Shown: positions 1 to 8,172 of the stretch, piece by piece
Numbering within the stretch: the first letter of the stretch is position 1
Layout: each line of letters starts with the position of its first letter
NCBI RefSeq assembly: GCF_017104565.1
Contig: NZ_JAAGPD010000001.1
Coordinates: 927,316-991,315, forward strand
DNA: 64,000 nt
Direction of reading: 5' to 3'
Source of the DNA: Paraburkholderia sp. Tr-20389
Lineage (GTDB): Bacteria > Pseudomonadota > Gammaproteobacteria > Burkholderiales > Burkholderiaceae
Notes under the pieces: generated by a model
The model's input: only the letters and a program-made list of their open reading frames with translations
Told to the model about the DNA's origin: nothing
Database searches by the model: none
Translations under genes and position numbers: made by a program

Positions 1-960
1 CTTCGCGTGGCCGTCCGGCGCGGCAAGCATCCAGAACAGAATCTGCGCACTGAGGAACGTGGCGAGATCGTCGTCGGGCCGCTCCGACTGACGCAGCACG
101 GCGGCGATATCGATCATGCCGGGACCGCCGTCCGCCTCATACCGTTGATGCGGCGGCTTGCCGAGCACCTGGCAAAAGTCCTCCTGCGGCAGCCGCAAAA
201 TCCACTTCCGCGAAGGATGCAACCGCCGGTCGAAGCGTTCGACGGCGAGTACTTTCTGTTTGCCGAAGGACAGGATGTCGGCATGCGGCACGGGCAACCC
301 GAACGCTCTGCAGAGCGCGAGACAAAGCCATTCGTTTTCGACTGAAGTGGTCCAATCCGCCTGCTTGTTGCCGACGAGCCCGAGCGGCAGCTTGAAGATG
401 TGCGTGGTCGGCGTCGCGCCGTGCGGACGCATCCACTTTCCCTTGTGACGAAGCAGCGCCGTCTTTTCCTGCGCCCCTGCGAGCGAGATGCGAAAGTCGT
501 CGTTGTCGCCGCCCGCGCCCGGACCGCTCGATGCAACCGTGCGCGCGAGCATCTGTTCGATCGCTTCGTCCGACATCGGCGTGCCGTCGATCCCGTCGAA
601 TCCTTCCGGCTGCGCGTCTTCGGCGAGCAGTTGCGCAGCGCCCACACAGTCGCGGCCGATAGCTTCGAGCAGATCGAAGGCGTCGGTGGTGGCCGTCCTG
701 AAGCGCGTGGCGAGACGCCGCCGGATCGCTTCGCTGTCGGGCAGCAGATTGTCGAAGTAATTGCGCACGCGCTCGCCGCGCAACGGCGCATCGTCGATCC
801 CAAATGGGAGCGACAGCGACAACGGCCGCCCCGCGTCCGACGCCATCCATTCGCGGTCGTACTGGAACTCCATGTCCCCGCGCGACGGAATGCGCCACGC
901 GCCGACCCGCAGACCGTTGGTCCACACCGACAGCGCGCGGGCATGAGACGGGCGGCCCAC
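1..960 (-). CDS. hipA: HipA-type serine/threonine kinase toxin (partial, cut by window edge)
   Basis: Kinase toxin of a HipBA module. E. coli HipA phosphorylates glutamyl-tRNA synthetase and induces dormancy; that target is family knowledge and is not shown here. The minus-strand frame reads from a GTG at 960 without a stop to base 1. It contains the HipA N-terminal wing (NGLRVGAWRIP, RPLSLSLPF), the NYFDNLLPDS segment, ISLAGAQEKTALL and THIFKLP. It ends at LAAPDGHAK, the start of the catalytic loop whose Asp is the general base. About 320 residues are present; the family is usually 400-440 aa, so the C-terminal quarter lies outside the window. The start sits 2 nt past the hipB stop; an in-frame GTG at 969 that overlaps hipB is an alternative. 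Co-transcription with hipB is therefore likely. Confidence 0.9.
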   Translation of the reverse strand, partial: MGRPSHARALSVWTNGLRVGAWRIPSRGDMEFQYDREWMASDAGRPLSLSLPFGIDDAPLRGERVRNYFDNLLPDSEAIRRRLATRFRTATTDAFDLLEAIGRDCVGAAQLLAEDAQPEGFDGIDGTPMSDEAIEQMLARTVASSGPGAGGDNDDFRISLAGAQEKTALLRHKGKWMRPHGATPTTHIFKLPLGLVGNKQADWTTSVENEWLCLALCRAFGLPVPHADILSFGKQKVLAVERFDRRLHPSRKWILRLPQEDFCQVLGKPPHQRYEADGGPGMIDIAAVLRQSERPDDDLATFLSAQILFWMLAAPDGHAK

Positions 961-962
961 GA

Positions 963-1211
963 CTACCACTCCGCCTGCGAGGGCGCAGTGCTCGCGGGCC
1001 GCGTCTGCACGCTCAGTTCGAGGCCGTACATGGCCAGCAGCGCAAACAGCTGCTCCGCGGTAATCGAGTCGGGATTGAGTTCGATCGCCGAGAGGCGGCT
1101 CTGGCTCAGGCCGACGCGCGACGCGGCCTGGGCCTGCGAAAGCCCTTTGCCGCGCCGTGCGGTGCGCAGAATCTGGCCGAGCTGTGGTGGGTTGAGCAAC
1201 GTGCGTTTCAT
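963..1211 (-). CDS. hipB: HipB-type antitoxin, XRE-family DNA-binding protein
   Basis: This 82-aa Cro/C1-type protein has a helix-turn-helix at about residues 8-62 (LGQILRTARRGKGLSQAQAA, then VGLSQSRLSAIE). In HipB proteins this domain dimerises, binds operator DNA and neutralises HipA. It lies immediately upstream of hipA, the canonical antitoxin-first order. The hydrophilic C-terminal tail (TRPASTAPSQAEW) resembles the flexible tail that engages HipA in known complexes. An inverted repeat with a TTACCTG/CAGGTAA dyad lies 20 bp before its start codon, which fits autorepression. The HTH class and hipA adjacency make the call secure; specificity is inferred. Confidence 0.9.
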   Translation of the reverse strand: MKRTLLNPPQLGQILRTARRGKGLSQAQAASRVGLSQSRLSAIELNPDSITAEQLFALLAMYGLELSVQTRPASTAPSQAEW

Positions 1212-1498
1212 CGCGTAGCGCCTCGATGGATTACCTGCCTGACAGGTAAATGCATTTTACGCGTATTACGGGTATTTGCAAGATAGTCGTGTGACAGGTA
1301 AAGAGAGGTTGACGTGATGCTCGTGCAGTGAAGCCTCGGACGCGCCTCCTGCGCCTTCTACCCACCAAACCGCATTGACAAGCGCGCATCCACCAACAAA
1401 TACTCTCAGGAAACTTTGTTGACCAAGGTGAATTCACAAGCGAAGCCGATTCATTGACCACCGCCGGCGGTGCCGGCACGTCCGAGGGAGTTGCCGAG
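1212..1498. other. Intergenic region between hipB and the small-membrane-protein cluster
   Basis: This 287-bp divergent region holds the hipBA operator repeats in its hipB-proximal third. The remainder (about 1303-1490) is comparatively AT-richer and has no reading frame with coding character. It should contain the promoter of the plus-strand cluster starting at 1499, but I could not assign -35/-10 boxes with confidence. I found no 16-bp TAC-N10-GTA dyad here, unlike the downstream methylamine promoters. Confidence 0.5.
1231..1302. promoter_or_regulatory. Candidate HipB operator: dyad plus repeated half-site
   Basis: TTACCTG at 1231-1237 and CAGGTAA at 1243-1249 form a perfect 7-bp inverted repeat with a 5-bp spacer, just upstream of hipB. 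The 11-mer TGACAGGTAAA within it (1240-1250) recurs exactly at 1292-1302, 52 bp away (about five helical turns). HipB proteins bind dyads of this kind and can bridge or loop between operators; binding here is inferred from position and symmetry. Confidence 0.6.
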
Positions 1499-1834
1499 AT
1501 GGAACACGCGATTCGCAAGCGCATCAATCAGATGTTCTCCCGCGACCGGCGCATGGCGCAGATTGCGCTCCTGCTGCTCTGGGTCACGATCGGCTACGTG
1601 TACTTCGCCGTCACCTCGCAGACAAACGACTTTTTCGTACGCGTCGCGCTCACCATTGGCGCGGGCGCGGTGCTCGTTTTCAACTCCGCGTCGATCCTTG
1701 CCATGATCCGTCATTACGAGGAAGACAAGGATCACATCTACGGGCTCGATATTCGTCACCTCGATGAGAATCGCGCGGCCAAAGCCGCACTCGCGACAGG
1801 CGACGGCGAAGCGCTCAGCCCGGCCGTCGACTAG
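1499..1834 (+). CDS. Small two-helix membrane protein of unknown function
   Basis: I do not recognise a named family. The start is ATG 1499, because GAGGGAG lies at 1484-1490 with good spacing; an upstream TTG at 1454 has no such site. The 111-aa product starts with a basic amphipathic segment (MEHAIRKRINQMFSRDRR), followed by two hydrophobic helices at roughly residues 23-41 and 50-70. It ends in a charged cytoplasmic-type tail (HYEEDKDHIYGLDIRHLDEN). It opens a same-strand cluster with two more tiny membrane proteins, a permease and two further unknowns. Such a protein could be an accessory or assembly factor for the permease, but that is inferred from context only. Confidence 0.6.
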   Translation: MEHAIRKRINQMFSRDRRMAQIALLLLWVTIGYVYFAVTSQTNDFFVRVALTIGAGAVLVFNSASILAMIRHYEEDKDHIYGLDIRHLDENRAAKAALATGDGEALSPAVD

Positions 1835-1957
1835 GCGCCCGATTTCCTTCTCAAGCAGCCCGATGTGTTCTCCCGGCGCCGTGCAGGCACCGGGCCGCTG
1901 CCGCATTGCGCTCCACTCTTGCAAACCGGAATGCCGTCACCCGAAAGGAGGCCCACC

Positions 1958-2344
1958 ATGGCAGCCGATTACGTTCCGCCCGTTCAGAAAGGCTTCGGCC
2001 AGCTCGTCGACAGCATCTTTCTGCTCGTGCTCGTCTATTGCAGTCTGCTCGCGCCGTTATTGCTCAAGACGCCCGACAAGCCACCTGAAGCACAAACTGC
2101 GAAGACCCAGGTGTCATGGCGCGAGCTTGGACAAACGCCCGCCATGGAAGCGCAATGGCGCAAGCTCGGCTATGACGCGCAGCAGGCGAAGCCGATCATC
2201 ACGTCCCGCTTCGATTACCAGATCGAACCCGTCTCGCTGATCGTGACTGCGCTCGTGATCGCGGGCTACTTCGTCTTCGTGCTGCGCGTGTCGGACAGGC
2301 AATACCGTCAGGTGATTGCCGAAAAATTCGGGGAGACGTCATGA
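1958..2344 (+). CDS. Small membrane protein of unknown function
   Basis: The start ATG 1958 is preceded by AAAGGAG at 1944-1950; longer in-frame starts lack a ribosome site. The 128-aa protein has one hydrophobic helix near the N-terminus (about residues 18-35) and a second at about 91-108 (IVTALVIAGYFVFVLRV). A hydrophilic middle of about 55 residues lies between them and probably faces the periplasm. No cofactor motif is visible. The stop overlaps the ATG of the next gene (ATGA), which indicates translational coupling. The composition matches its neighbours. The function is unknown; association with the permease at 2515 is inferred from the operon layout. Confidence 0.6.
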   Translation: MAADYVPPVQKGFGQLVDSIFLLVLVYCSLLAPLLLKTPDKPPEAQTAKTQVSWRELGQTPAMEAQWRKLGYDAQQAKPIITSRFDYQIEPVSLIVTALVIAGYFVFVLRVSDRQYRQVIAEKFGETS

Positions 2345-2481
2345 ACTTCTGGCAATGGCTGAGCAACGCCGCATGGGGTCTTTCGATCCTTATTTTCGCG
2401 TGGATTCTGATCGATGCGTTCCGGGTTCATCGCGATTACGACGACGACTTCCTGATGAGTTCGACGGAAGGCAAAGAGTGA
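2341..2481 (+). CDS. 46-aa single-pass membrane protein (short gene)
   Basis: ATG 2341 overlaps the preceding stop by 4 nt (ATGA). The frame runs 46 codons to TGA 2479-2481. The product starts MNFWQWLSNAAWG and has one transmembrane helix (about residues 11-27, GLSILIFAWILIDAF). It ends with an acidic tail (HRDYDDDFLMSSTEGKE). Stop/start coupling on its 5' side, only 33 nt to the next gene and sensible membrane topology support a real gene. Small proteins of this shape often act as permease or respiratory-complex subunits; that role is only inferred. Confidence 0.6.
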   Translation: MNFWQWLSNAAWGLSILIFAWILIDAFRVHRDYDDDFLMSSTEGKE

Positions 2482-2514
2482 TCCAACAGTCATCATGCCG
2501 CAAAGGAGCAGCTC

Positions 2515-3909
2515 ATGAGTGACGCAGCAGGCGTGGCACAGCAAGGCGAGCGGATCGCGTTGCTGAAAGTGTTGGGGCCGATTCACGTGTGGGCGCTCGG
2601 CGTCGGCATCGTGCTGGTCGGGGAATTCATGGGCTGGAACTTCTCGGTCGCGAAAGGCGGCGCATATGGATCGCTGATCGCGTGCTGGATCATCGGTCTG
2701 CTCTATACGTGCGTCGCGATGATCGATTCGGAAGTGACGTCGACCGTCGCCGCAGCGGGCGGCCAGTACACACAGGCCAAGCACATCATCGGACCGCTGA
2801 TGGCGTTCAACGTGGGCCTCTATCTGGTGATGGCCTACACGATGCTGGAAGCCGCCGACGCGCTGGTGGTCGGCGATCTGATCAAGGCGGTGGCCATCGA
2901 CTCGGGCTACGCGAATTTCGACTCGCGTCCCTTTACGCTGGTCACGATCGCCTTTCTCGCGCTGTTGAATTATCGCGGCGTATTCGTGACGCTCACAGTC
3001 AACTTCGTGATCACGGCTGTCGCGTTCATCGCGATCGTCGTGCTGTTTCTCGGCGTCGCGCCGTGGCATCCAGGGCAGACACTCATTCATCGCGAACTGC
3101 TCACGCAACTGCCATATGGATGGCTCGGCGTGGTCGCTGCGTTGCAGTTCGGCATGTGGTACTACCTCGGCATCGAAGGCACCTGTCAGGCCGCCGAAGA
3201 GGTTCGCTCGGCGGGCCGCTCCATTCCGCTCGGCACGATGTGCGGGATGATCACGCTGCTCGTTGCGGCGGCGATGACCTGGTACGTCGCGACCGGCCTG
3301 ATGCCGTGGGAATATCTCGGCCAGGCGGTGACGCCGCTGTACGACGCTGCCCGTCTGTCCGGCAGCAAGAGTTTGCAGACGCTGCTTTTCGTGGGCACGC
3401 TGTTCTCGGCGGTGGCCTCAGCGAACGGCTGCATCAACGATGCATCGCGCGCATGGTTCTCGATGTCTCGCGACCGCTATATGCCGATGTGGTTCGGCGC
3501 AGTGCATCCGCGTTACCGCACGCCTTATCGCGCGATCATCTTTCTCGTGCCGATCGCCATTTCGTTCGCGTTCACCGGGCTGCTCGATCAGGTAATCACG
3601 TTCTCGATCCTCTCGGGCCTGCTTGGCTACACGTTCATGTCGATCAACATCATCAAGTTTCGCCGCCAATGGCCGCTCGGCAGCATCAATCGCGGCTACA
3701 TCCATCCGTTCCACCCCATCCCCGCGATCGTGCTGGCAGTGCTGTGCACCGCGACATACTTTGCGACGTATCTCGGCTACGGCACGTCGCTGCTGTCGAT
3801 CATGGCCTTCTACATCATGGCGTCGATCTGGTTCGCGCTGCATCGATACAAATACGTGAAGCGCGGCGATCAGTTCACGATGGACTGGCCACGTCCGAAG
3901 CATTATTGA
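2515..3909 (+). CDS. APC-superfamily permease (ethanolamine/amino-acid permease-like)
   Basis: This 464-aa polytopic inner-membrane transporter has about 12 hydrophobic helices. The start ATG 2515 follows AAAGGAG at 2502-2508. The first-helix region GVGIVLVGEFMGWNFSVAKGG matches the glycine-rich unwound TM1 of APC transporters, and it most resembles the ethanolamine/polyamine branch. QFGMWYYLGIEGTCQAAEEV in the middle corresponds to the conserved TM6 region. The cluster lies directly beside methylated-amine catabolic genes, so a small amine is a plausible substrate; the sequence alone does not decide between amine, ethanolamine and amino acid. It is clearly distinct from the two paralogous permeases at 6490 and 14325. 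Confidence 0.75.
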   Translation: MSDAAGVAQQGERIALLKVLGPIHVWALGVGIVLVGEFMGWNFSVAKGGAYGSLIACWIIGLLYTCVAMIDSEVTSTVAAAGGQYTQAKHIIGPLMAFNVGLYLVMAYTMLEAADALVVGDLIKAVAIDSGYANFDSRPFTLVTIAFLALLNYRGVFVTLTVNFVITAVAFIAIVVLFLGVAPWHPGQTLIHRELLTQLPYGWLGVVAALQFGMWYYLGIEGTCQAAEEVRSAGRSIPLGTMCGMITLLVAAAMTWYVATGLMPWEYLGQAVTPLYDAARLSGSKSLQTLLFVGTLFSAVASANGCINDASRAWFSMSRDRYMPMWFGAVHPRYRTPYRAIIFLVPIAISFAFTGLLDQVITFSILSGLLGYTFMSINIIKFRRQWPLGSINRGYIHPFHPIPAIVLAVLCTATYFATYLGYGTSLLSIMAFYIMASIWFALHRYKYVKRGDQFTMDWPRPKHY

Positions 3910-3926
3910 CGCGAGGCGCGCCCGAC

Positions 3927-4604
3927 ATGCAATCAGCGGGAATCGTACTGGCGGCCCTCTTCGTGACCGCGCTGGTCCTGATGCACCGGCGCGATCGCCA
4001 TGCCTTGAGAGCGGAGCGGGGCAAGCTGTTCGATGCGTGCCTTGCGCTGTTCGAACGCCATCGCGTCACTCAGGATTCCGTCGCGTGGCCTGTGCTTGCC
4101 GGGACGTATGGCGGATATGAAGTGCACATCGCGCCACTCGTCGACGACGTCGTGTTTCGCAAGGTGCCGTCGCTATGGTTGCTGGTCACGGTGAAACGCG
4201 CTCTGCCGATAACGGGTACCGTCGACATGCTCGCGCGCGCGCAGAACACCGAGTTCTATTCGCCCGCCGATGGTTTGCCCGTTCGCGTCGCGACGCCGCA
4301 CGAATGGCCGCGCCAGATGACGATCAAGGCCGACAGGCCCGCTGCCGATCTTCCGCTTGCCGCGCTCGATCCTCACGTGCGGGCGTTCTTTGCCGACCCT
4401 CGCGCGAAGGAAATGCTCGTGACGCGCCAGGGTGTGAGGATGGTGTATCAGGCACACGGCGCGGACCGCAGCGAATATCTCGTGTTACGACGCGCCGTGT
4501 TTCGCGACGCACGCTTGCCGGCGGCGCTCGTCGGCTCGCTGCTCGATCAGGCCCTGCAGGTATGTTCCGCTGTGATGAAGGGAGGCGTTCATGGGCAAGC
4601 TTAA
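3927..4604 (+). CDS. Conserved hypothetical membrane-anchored protein
   Basis: The start ATG 3927 lies 17 nt after the permease stop; the ribosome site is weak (GAGG at 3913-3916). The 225-aa product has one N-terminal hydrophobic helix (AGIVLAALFVTALVLM, about residues 4-19), then a soluble domain of about 200 residues without Cys clusters or recognisable catalytic motifs. This topology suggests a signal-anchored protein with its domain on one face of the membrane. It overlaps the next gene by 14 nt. I do not recognise the family; its position behind the permease suggests a shared transcript. Confidence 0.6.
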   Translation: MQSAGIVLAALFVTALVLMHRRDRHALRAERGKLFDACLALFERHRVTQDSVAWPVLAGTYGGYEVHIAPLVDDVVFRKVPSLWLLVTVKRALPITGTVDMLARAQNTEFYSPADGLPVRVATPHEWPRQMTIKADRPAADLPLAALDPHVRAFFADPRAKEMLVTRQGVRMVYQAHGADRSEYLVLRRAVFRDARLPAALVGSLLDQALQVCSAVMKGGVHGQA

Positions 4605-4878
4605 GGCGGCACGGCCGGTGCATCCGTACATTGTTCTGGCAGCCGCAGTCCTGCTGCCATGTGCGGGACAGGTGCTCAACCGCATGCCGACGCGAGCGCT
4701 GATCATGCTGTTTTTCATGCTCTCGCTCGGCTTCGTGACCATGCAGCTTGCGCCGCCTGGGCGGTCGTTCGTCGGAAGCCATGCAGGCGGCGTGTTCGTC
4801 TACGCGATCGCCGTGATGGATGCATACATGCTCGCCCGCTATCGATGGGAAATGTTTCGGGCCCGCGCTGCTGTTTGA
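4591..4878 (+). CDS. Small multi-helix membrane protein, unknown
   Basis: The 95-aa product starts at ATG 4591, with GGGAGG at 4579-4584 lying inside the preceding gene. It has three hydrophobic stretches (about residues 12-28, 34-53 and 65-82) and a positively charged start (MGKLKAARPVHPY). The end YRWEMFRARAAV is also basic. No conserved functional residues are recognisable. It closes the six-gene cluster that begins at 1499; a 303-bp gap with regulatory elements follows. Confidence 0.6.
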   Translation: MGKLKAARPVHPYIVLAAAVLLPCAGQVLNRMPTRALIMLFFMLSLGFVTMQLAPPGRSFVGSHAGGVFVYAIAVMDAYMLARYRWEMFRARAAV

Positions 4879-5181
4879 TGACCGTCTTCGGGTGAATCGC
4901 TCGCCCGCGTACTCACGCGAGTACACCCTTCCGCATCACCGAACCGCAACGAGGCCAGACGCCTGAGCCTCGCTCCGGGCCGCACTGCGACGACACAGAC
5001 GTCACGCACAGCAAATAAAAAAGCCGTCGCCGCAATCGCGGCCTGCCCCCTTCCCCGTTTCGTCTACCTCATTAGTCGTACCCCGACTAACGGATTGAGC
5101 ATTTGTCGTCGATAAGAAACGATCTCACCTGTGGAGACGACGACACGCACGAATCCGATCATCGACCTAACGGAGTGTTCT
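4879..5181. other. Intergenic region upstream of the first GcvT-like gene
   Basis: This 303-bp stretch has no coding character. A perfect 6-bp inverted repeat GTACTC/GAGTAC with a 4-nt loop lies at 4909-4924, 30 bp after the last membrane gene. It has no T-run, so it is not a clear terminator. An A-tract at 5017-5022 next to a short GC hairpin (5029-5042) would read as a terminator only on the minus strand, where nothing needs ending. The promoter-proximal end carries the TAC-N10-GTA operator at 5065-5080. Confidence 0.5.
5065..5080. promoter_or_regulatory. NarL-type 7-2-7 operator candidate, site A
   Basis: TACCTCATTAGTCGTA fits TAC-N10-GTA, with half-sites TACCTCA and TACGACT facing each other across TT. 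It ends 101 bp before the GcvT-like start codon. It overlaps another dyad, TTAGTCG/CGACTAA (5072-5090). The same geometry recurs at 6366, 18549 and 28837. Binding by the NarL-family regulator at 28065 is inferred. Confidence 0.6.
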
Positions 5182-6312
5182 ATGGCAAATTCCTGGCGCA
5201 TCTCGGCGCTCGCAGACCGTCACCGTGCCCTGGGTTCCAGTCTCGAAGACTGGAACGGTATGGGCACGGCCTGGACCTATTCGACGGACCTCGCCGACCA
5301 CCACGAGACCATCCGCACGAAAGCCGGACTGATGGACGTATCCGGCCTGAAGAAAGTCCACTACGTGGGCCCGCATGCCGAAAGCCTGCTCGACTGGGCG
5401 ACCACGCGCGACATCGGCAAGCTGTATCCCGGCAAATCGGCTTACGCCGCGATCCTGAACGAGGAAGGCAAGTTCATCGACGACTGCATCGTGTACCGCA
5501 CGGGGCCCAATGCCTTCATGGTCGTGCATGGCGCGGGCACGGGCTACGAGCGGCTCGTGCGCTCCGCGCAGGGCCGCCAGGTCGCCGTACTGTTCGACGA
5601 CGATCTGCACGACCTGTCGCTGCAGGGACCGAACGCGGTGGATTTCCTCGCGGAACATGTCCCCAGCATCCGCGATCTGCCCTACTTCCATCACGTGCAA
5701 ACGCGCCTGTTCGGGCGCCCCGTGATGATCTCGCGGACCGGCTATACGGGTGAACGCGGCTACGAGATCTTCTGCAAAGCCGCCGACGCGCCGCTCATCT
5801 GGGACACGATACTCGCCAAAGGCGCGGGATTCGGCATCGTGCCATGCGCGTTCCTCGCGCTGGACTGGTTGCGCGTGGAGAGCTATCTCCTGTTCTTCCC
5901 GTACGACAACTCGGAGATGTACCCGTTCGCGGACGAAAAGGCGGGCGACACGTTGTGGGAGCTGGGTCTCGACTTCACCGTGTCGCCCGGCAAGACCGAG
6001 TTCTGCGGCGCGCGTGAACATTTCCGGCTCGCCGGCAAAGAGCGCTTCAGGATCTACGGCGTCGACATTGCAGCATCCAGGGCCGCGTCCGCAGGCGACA
6101 CGTTGTGGCGTGACGGAGAACAGGTCGGCGTCGTCACGTGCGGAATGTATTCAAGGCTCAGCAACCGCTCGCTCGCCATCGCCCGCATGAATGTCGCGCA
6201 AGCTCGCGACGGCGTCGCTCTGGAAGTGAGAGGCAGTGTCGATGCGCGCGCAACGGCGGCGGCATTGCCGTTCGACGACCCCGAAAAGAAGAAGCGCACC
6301 GCAATCGGCTAG
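5182..6312 (+). CDS. GcvT/aminomethyltransferase-family protein (DmmD-like), copy 1
   Basis: This 376-aa folate-binding protein belongs to the aminomethyltransferase (glycine cleavage T) family. It retains LMDVSGLKKVHYVGPHA at the N-terminus, ISRTGYTGERGYEIF (the folate-site signature) and a C-terminal barrel domain with LWRDGEQVGVVT. GcvT-like proteins beside demethylases move a formaldehyde-level carbon onto tetrahydrofolate. DmmD of marine dimethylamine degraders is one precedent I recall. ATG 5182 with CGGAG at 5171-5175 is preferred over GTG 5131. It precedes the permease at 6490 and lies behind operator site A. A second family member is at 18716. The substrate (DMA- or TMA-derived carbon, or another N-methyl compound) is not decided by sequence. 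Confidence 0.75.
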   Translation: MANSWRISALADRHRALGSSLEDWNGMGTAWTYSTDLADHHETIRTKAGLMDVSGLKKVHYVGPHAESLLDWATTRDIGKLYPGKSAYAAILNEEGKFIDDCIVYRTGPNAFMVVHGAGTGYERLVRSAQGRQVAVLFDDDLHDLSLQGPNAVDFLAEHVPSIRDLPYFHHVQTRLFGRPVMISRTGYTGERGYEIFCKAADAPLIWDTILAKGAGFGIVPCAFLALDWLRVESYLLFFPYDNSEMYPFADEKAGDTLWELGLDFTVSPGKTEFCGAREHFRLAGKERFRIYGVDIAASRAASAGDTLWRDGEQVGVVTCGMYSRLSNRSLAIARMNVAQARDGVALEVRGSVDARATAAALPFDDPEKKKRTAIG

Positions 6313-6365
6313 CCGTACCGCCGTTCATGGGCGGTTCCATTCTTGCTGGCATGCACCGACGGTCT

Positions 6366-6381
6366 TACCTACCCCGAGGTA
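6366..6381. promoter_or_regulatory. NarL-type 7-2-7 operator candidate, site B
   Basis: TACCTACCCCGAGGTA fits TAC-N10-GTA, with half-sites TACCTAC and TACCTCG (reverse complement of CGAGGTA). It ends 108 bp before the TTG start of the permease at 6490, nearly the same distance as site A from its gene. It implies that the permease has its own regulated promoter. Confidence 0.65.
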
Positions 6382-6489
6382 TTGTGAGCCGGAGGTTGCG
6401 CATTGCACCATGATTTCATGCCTTGTTCTTCAATATCGACAGATCACGGCCGCGACGCGTTGTCGGGCACGTGATCGAGGAGACGTAAA

Positions 6490-8130
6490 TTGAGTGCAAC
6501 CGAAGAGATTCACCGTCTGGAGGGACTGGCCGATGACGGCATGCGGTCGACCCTCAAACGCTCGCTGACATGGAAGGATGCGTTCTGGGTGGCGAGCGGC
6601 TCGCCTGCGTTCGTGCTCTTCACATTGGGCGCGATTGCCGCAACGGTCGGCCAGCCCGCATGGATCATCTGGATCGCGTCCATTTCCATCGGCTTCATCC
6701 AGTGCTTCACGTATGCCGAAATCTCCGGGCTCTTTCCTCATAAATCGGGCGGCGCGTCGATTTACGGCGCCATTGCATGGGTCCGGTACTCGAAGTTTCT
6801 TGCGCCCGTGTCCGTATGGTGCAACTGGTTTGCATGGTCGCCCGTGCTGGCGCTCGGCACGGGGCTCGGCGCGAGCTACATTCTCTCCACGCTCTTTCCC
6901 GCCGACGCCGCCATCAACACGTGGTCGTTCACGTTGATGAAGCTCGACTTCATCAAGGACGGTCTGAGCCTGCGCATCAACTCGACCTTCATCCTGGGCG
7001 CGTCCCTGCTGCTGCTGACGTTCTTCGTCCAGCACCACGGCGCCGAGCGTGCCGCGAAGCTGCAGAAGTACATGGGCATCATTGCCCTGATTCCGCTGAC
7101 CGTCTTCGGTCTCGAGCCGCTGCTCACCGGCACCGTCCACATGAGCAACTGGTTTCCGTTGCTGCCGCTTGCGCACGACGCCAAGGGCAACGTCGTTCCA
7201 GGCACATGGAATGCGGCCGGCTGGACGCTGATGATGGGCGGACTGTTCGTCGCGGGCTGGTCGACTTTCGGATTCGAAACCGCCGTGTGCTACACGCGCG
7301 AGTTCAAGAATCCGAAAACCGACACCTTCAAGGCGATCTTCTACTCGGGCCTGCTGTGCCTCGCGGTGTACATCCTCGTGCCGCTGTCGTTCCAGGGCGC
7401 GATGGGACTCAAGGGGCTGCTCGCCCCCGAAATCTACGACGGCACGGGTGTCGCGGCCGCGATGGCGCGAATCATCGGCGGCGGCACGGCGATCTTCTAC
7501 CTGATCGTCGTGATGCTCGTCTTCACGTTGCTGCTGTCGGTGATGACATCGATGATGGGCTCGTCCAGAACGCTGTATCAGGCATCCGTCGACGGCTGGC
7601 TGCCGCGTTATCTGTCGCATGTGAACGAGCACGGCGCACCGACGCGCGCGATGTGGACCGACCTCTGCTTCAACCTGATCCTGCTGATGATGTCGGATAA
7701 CGTCGCGGTGCTCGCGATGTCCAACGTCTGCTATTTCGCATTCGTGTTCCTGAACCTTCAGGCAGGCTGGATTCACCGGCTCGATCGTCCGACCTGGGCA
7801 CGTCCGTTCAAATGCCCGAACTGGCTGCTCGCGCTCGGCGCATTGTGCGGCTTCATCGACCTGGTGTGCATCGGCGCGGGCGCGGACATCTGGGGACCGG
7901 GCACCTTGCGCAACGGCCTCGTGGCGATTGCGCTGATCATCCCCGTGTTCATCTATCGGCACTACGTGCAGGACAAAGGCCGCTTCCCCGACGCCATGCT
8001 GGACGACCTGGAACTGCGGCCTGATGACGGCACGACCCGGCGCCGCGCCGCCTGGCTTCCGTATCTGACGCTGGTGGCGACCGTGCTCGTGGTCTGGCTG
8101 TCCCATCACTTCGCCGTGTTTCCGGCGTGA
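6490..8130 (+). CDS. APC-family permease, methylated-amine locus copy 1
   Basis: This 546-aa transporter has about 12-14 hydrophobic helices. The start is an unusual TTG at 6490, supported by AGGAGA at 6478-6483 and by the N-terminus matching the paralogue at 14325. Conserved stretches shared with that paralogue include SGGASIYGAIAWVRYSKF, VWCNWFAWSPVLA, FGFETAVCYTREFKNP and YLSHVNEHGAPTRAMWTDL. Placement between a GcvT-like gene and other methylated-amine genes suggests uptake of a methylated amine or quaternary amine; that is contextual inference. It lacks the roughly 20-residue loop insertion present in the other copy. It is probably regulated through operator site B and co-transcribed with the gene at 8173. 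Confidence 0.75.
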   Translation: MSATEEIHRLEGLADDGMRSTLKRSLTWKDAFWVASGSPAFVLFTLGAIAATVGQPAWIIWIASISIGFIQCFTYAEISGLFPHKSGGASIYGAIAWVRYSKFLAPVSVWCNWFAWSPVLALGTGLGASYILSTLFPADAAINTWSFTLMKLDFIKDGLSLRINSTFILGASLLLLTFFVQHHGAERAAKLQKYMGIIALIPLTVFGLEPLLTGTVHMSNWFPLLPLAHDAKGNVVPGTWNAAGWTLMMGGLFVAGWSTFGFETAVCYTREFKNPKTDTFKAIFYSGLLCLAVYILVPLSFQGAMGLKGLLAPEIYDGTGVAAAMARIIGGGTAIFYLIVVMLVFTLLLSVMTSMMGSSRTLYQASVDGWLPRYLSHVNEHGAPTRAMWTDLCFNLILLMMSDNVAVLAMSNVCYFAFVFLNLQAGWIHRLDRPTWARPFKCPNWLLALGALCGFIDLVCIGAGADIWGPGTLRNGLVAIALIIPVFIYRHYVQDKGRFPDAMLDDLELRPDDGTTRRRAAWLPYLTLVATVLVVWLSHHFAVFPA

Positions 8131-8172
8131 CGGATGCCCCGCAACGCCCATTCCGCTCAAGGAGCCTCGCAA

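Noticed and set aside
4909-4924. GTACTC/GAGTAC palindrome that also contains TAC-N8-GTA, considered as another amine-regulon operator
   Set aside because: The spacing is N8 rather than N10 and the interior does not match the other sites; better treated as a plain hairpin.
5017-5042. GC hairpin next to an A-tract, which reads as a terminator on the minus strand
   Set aside because: No minus-strand gene ends here, and the stem is only 5 bp with a displaced T-run.
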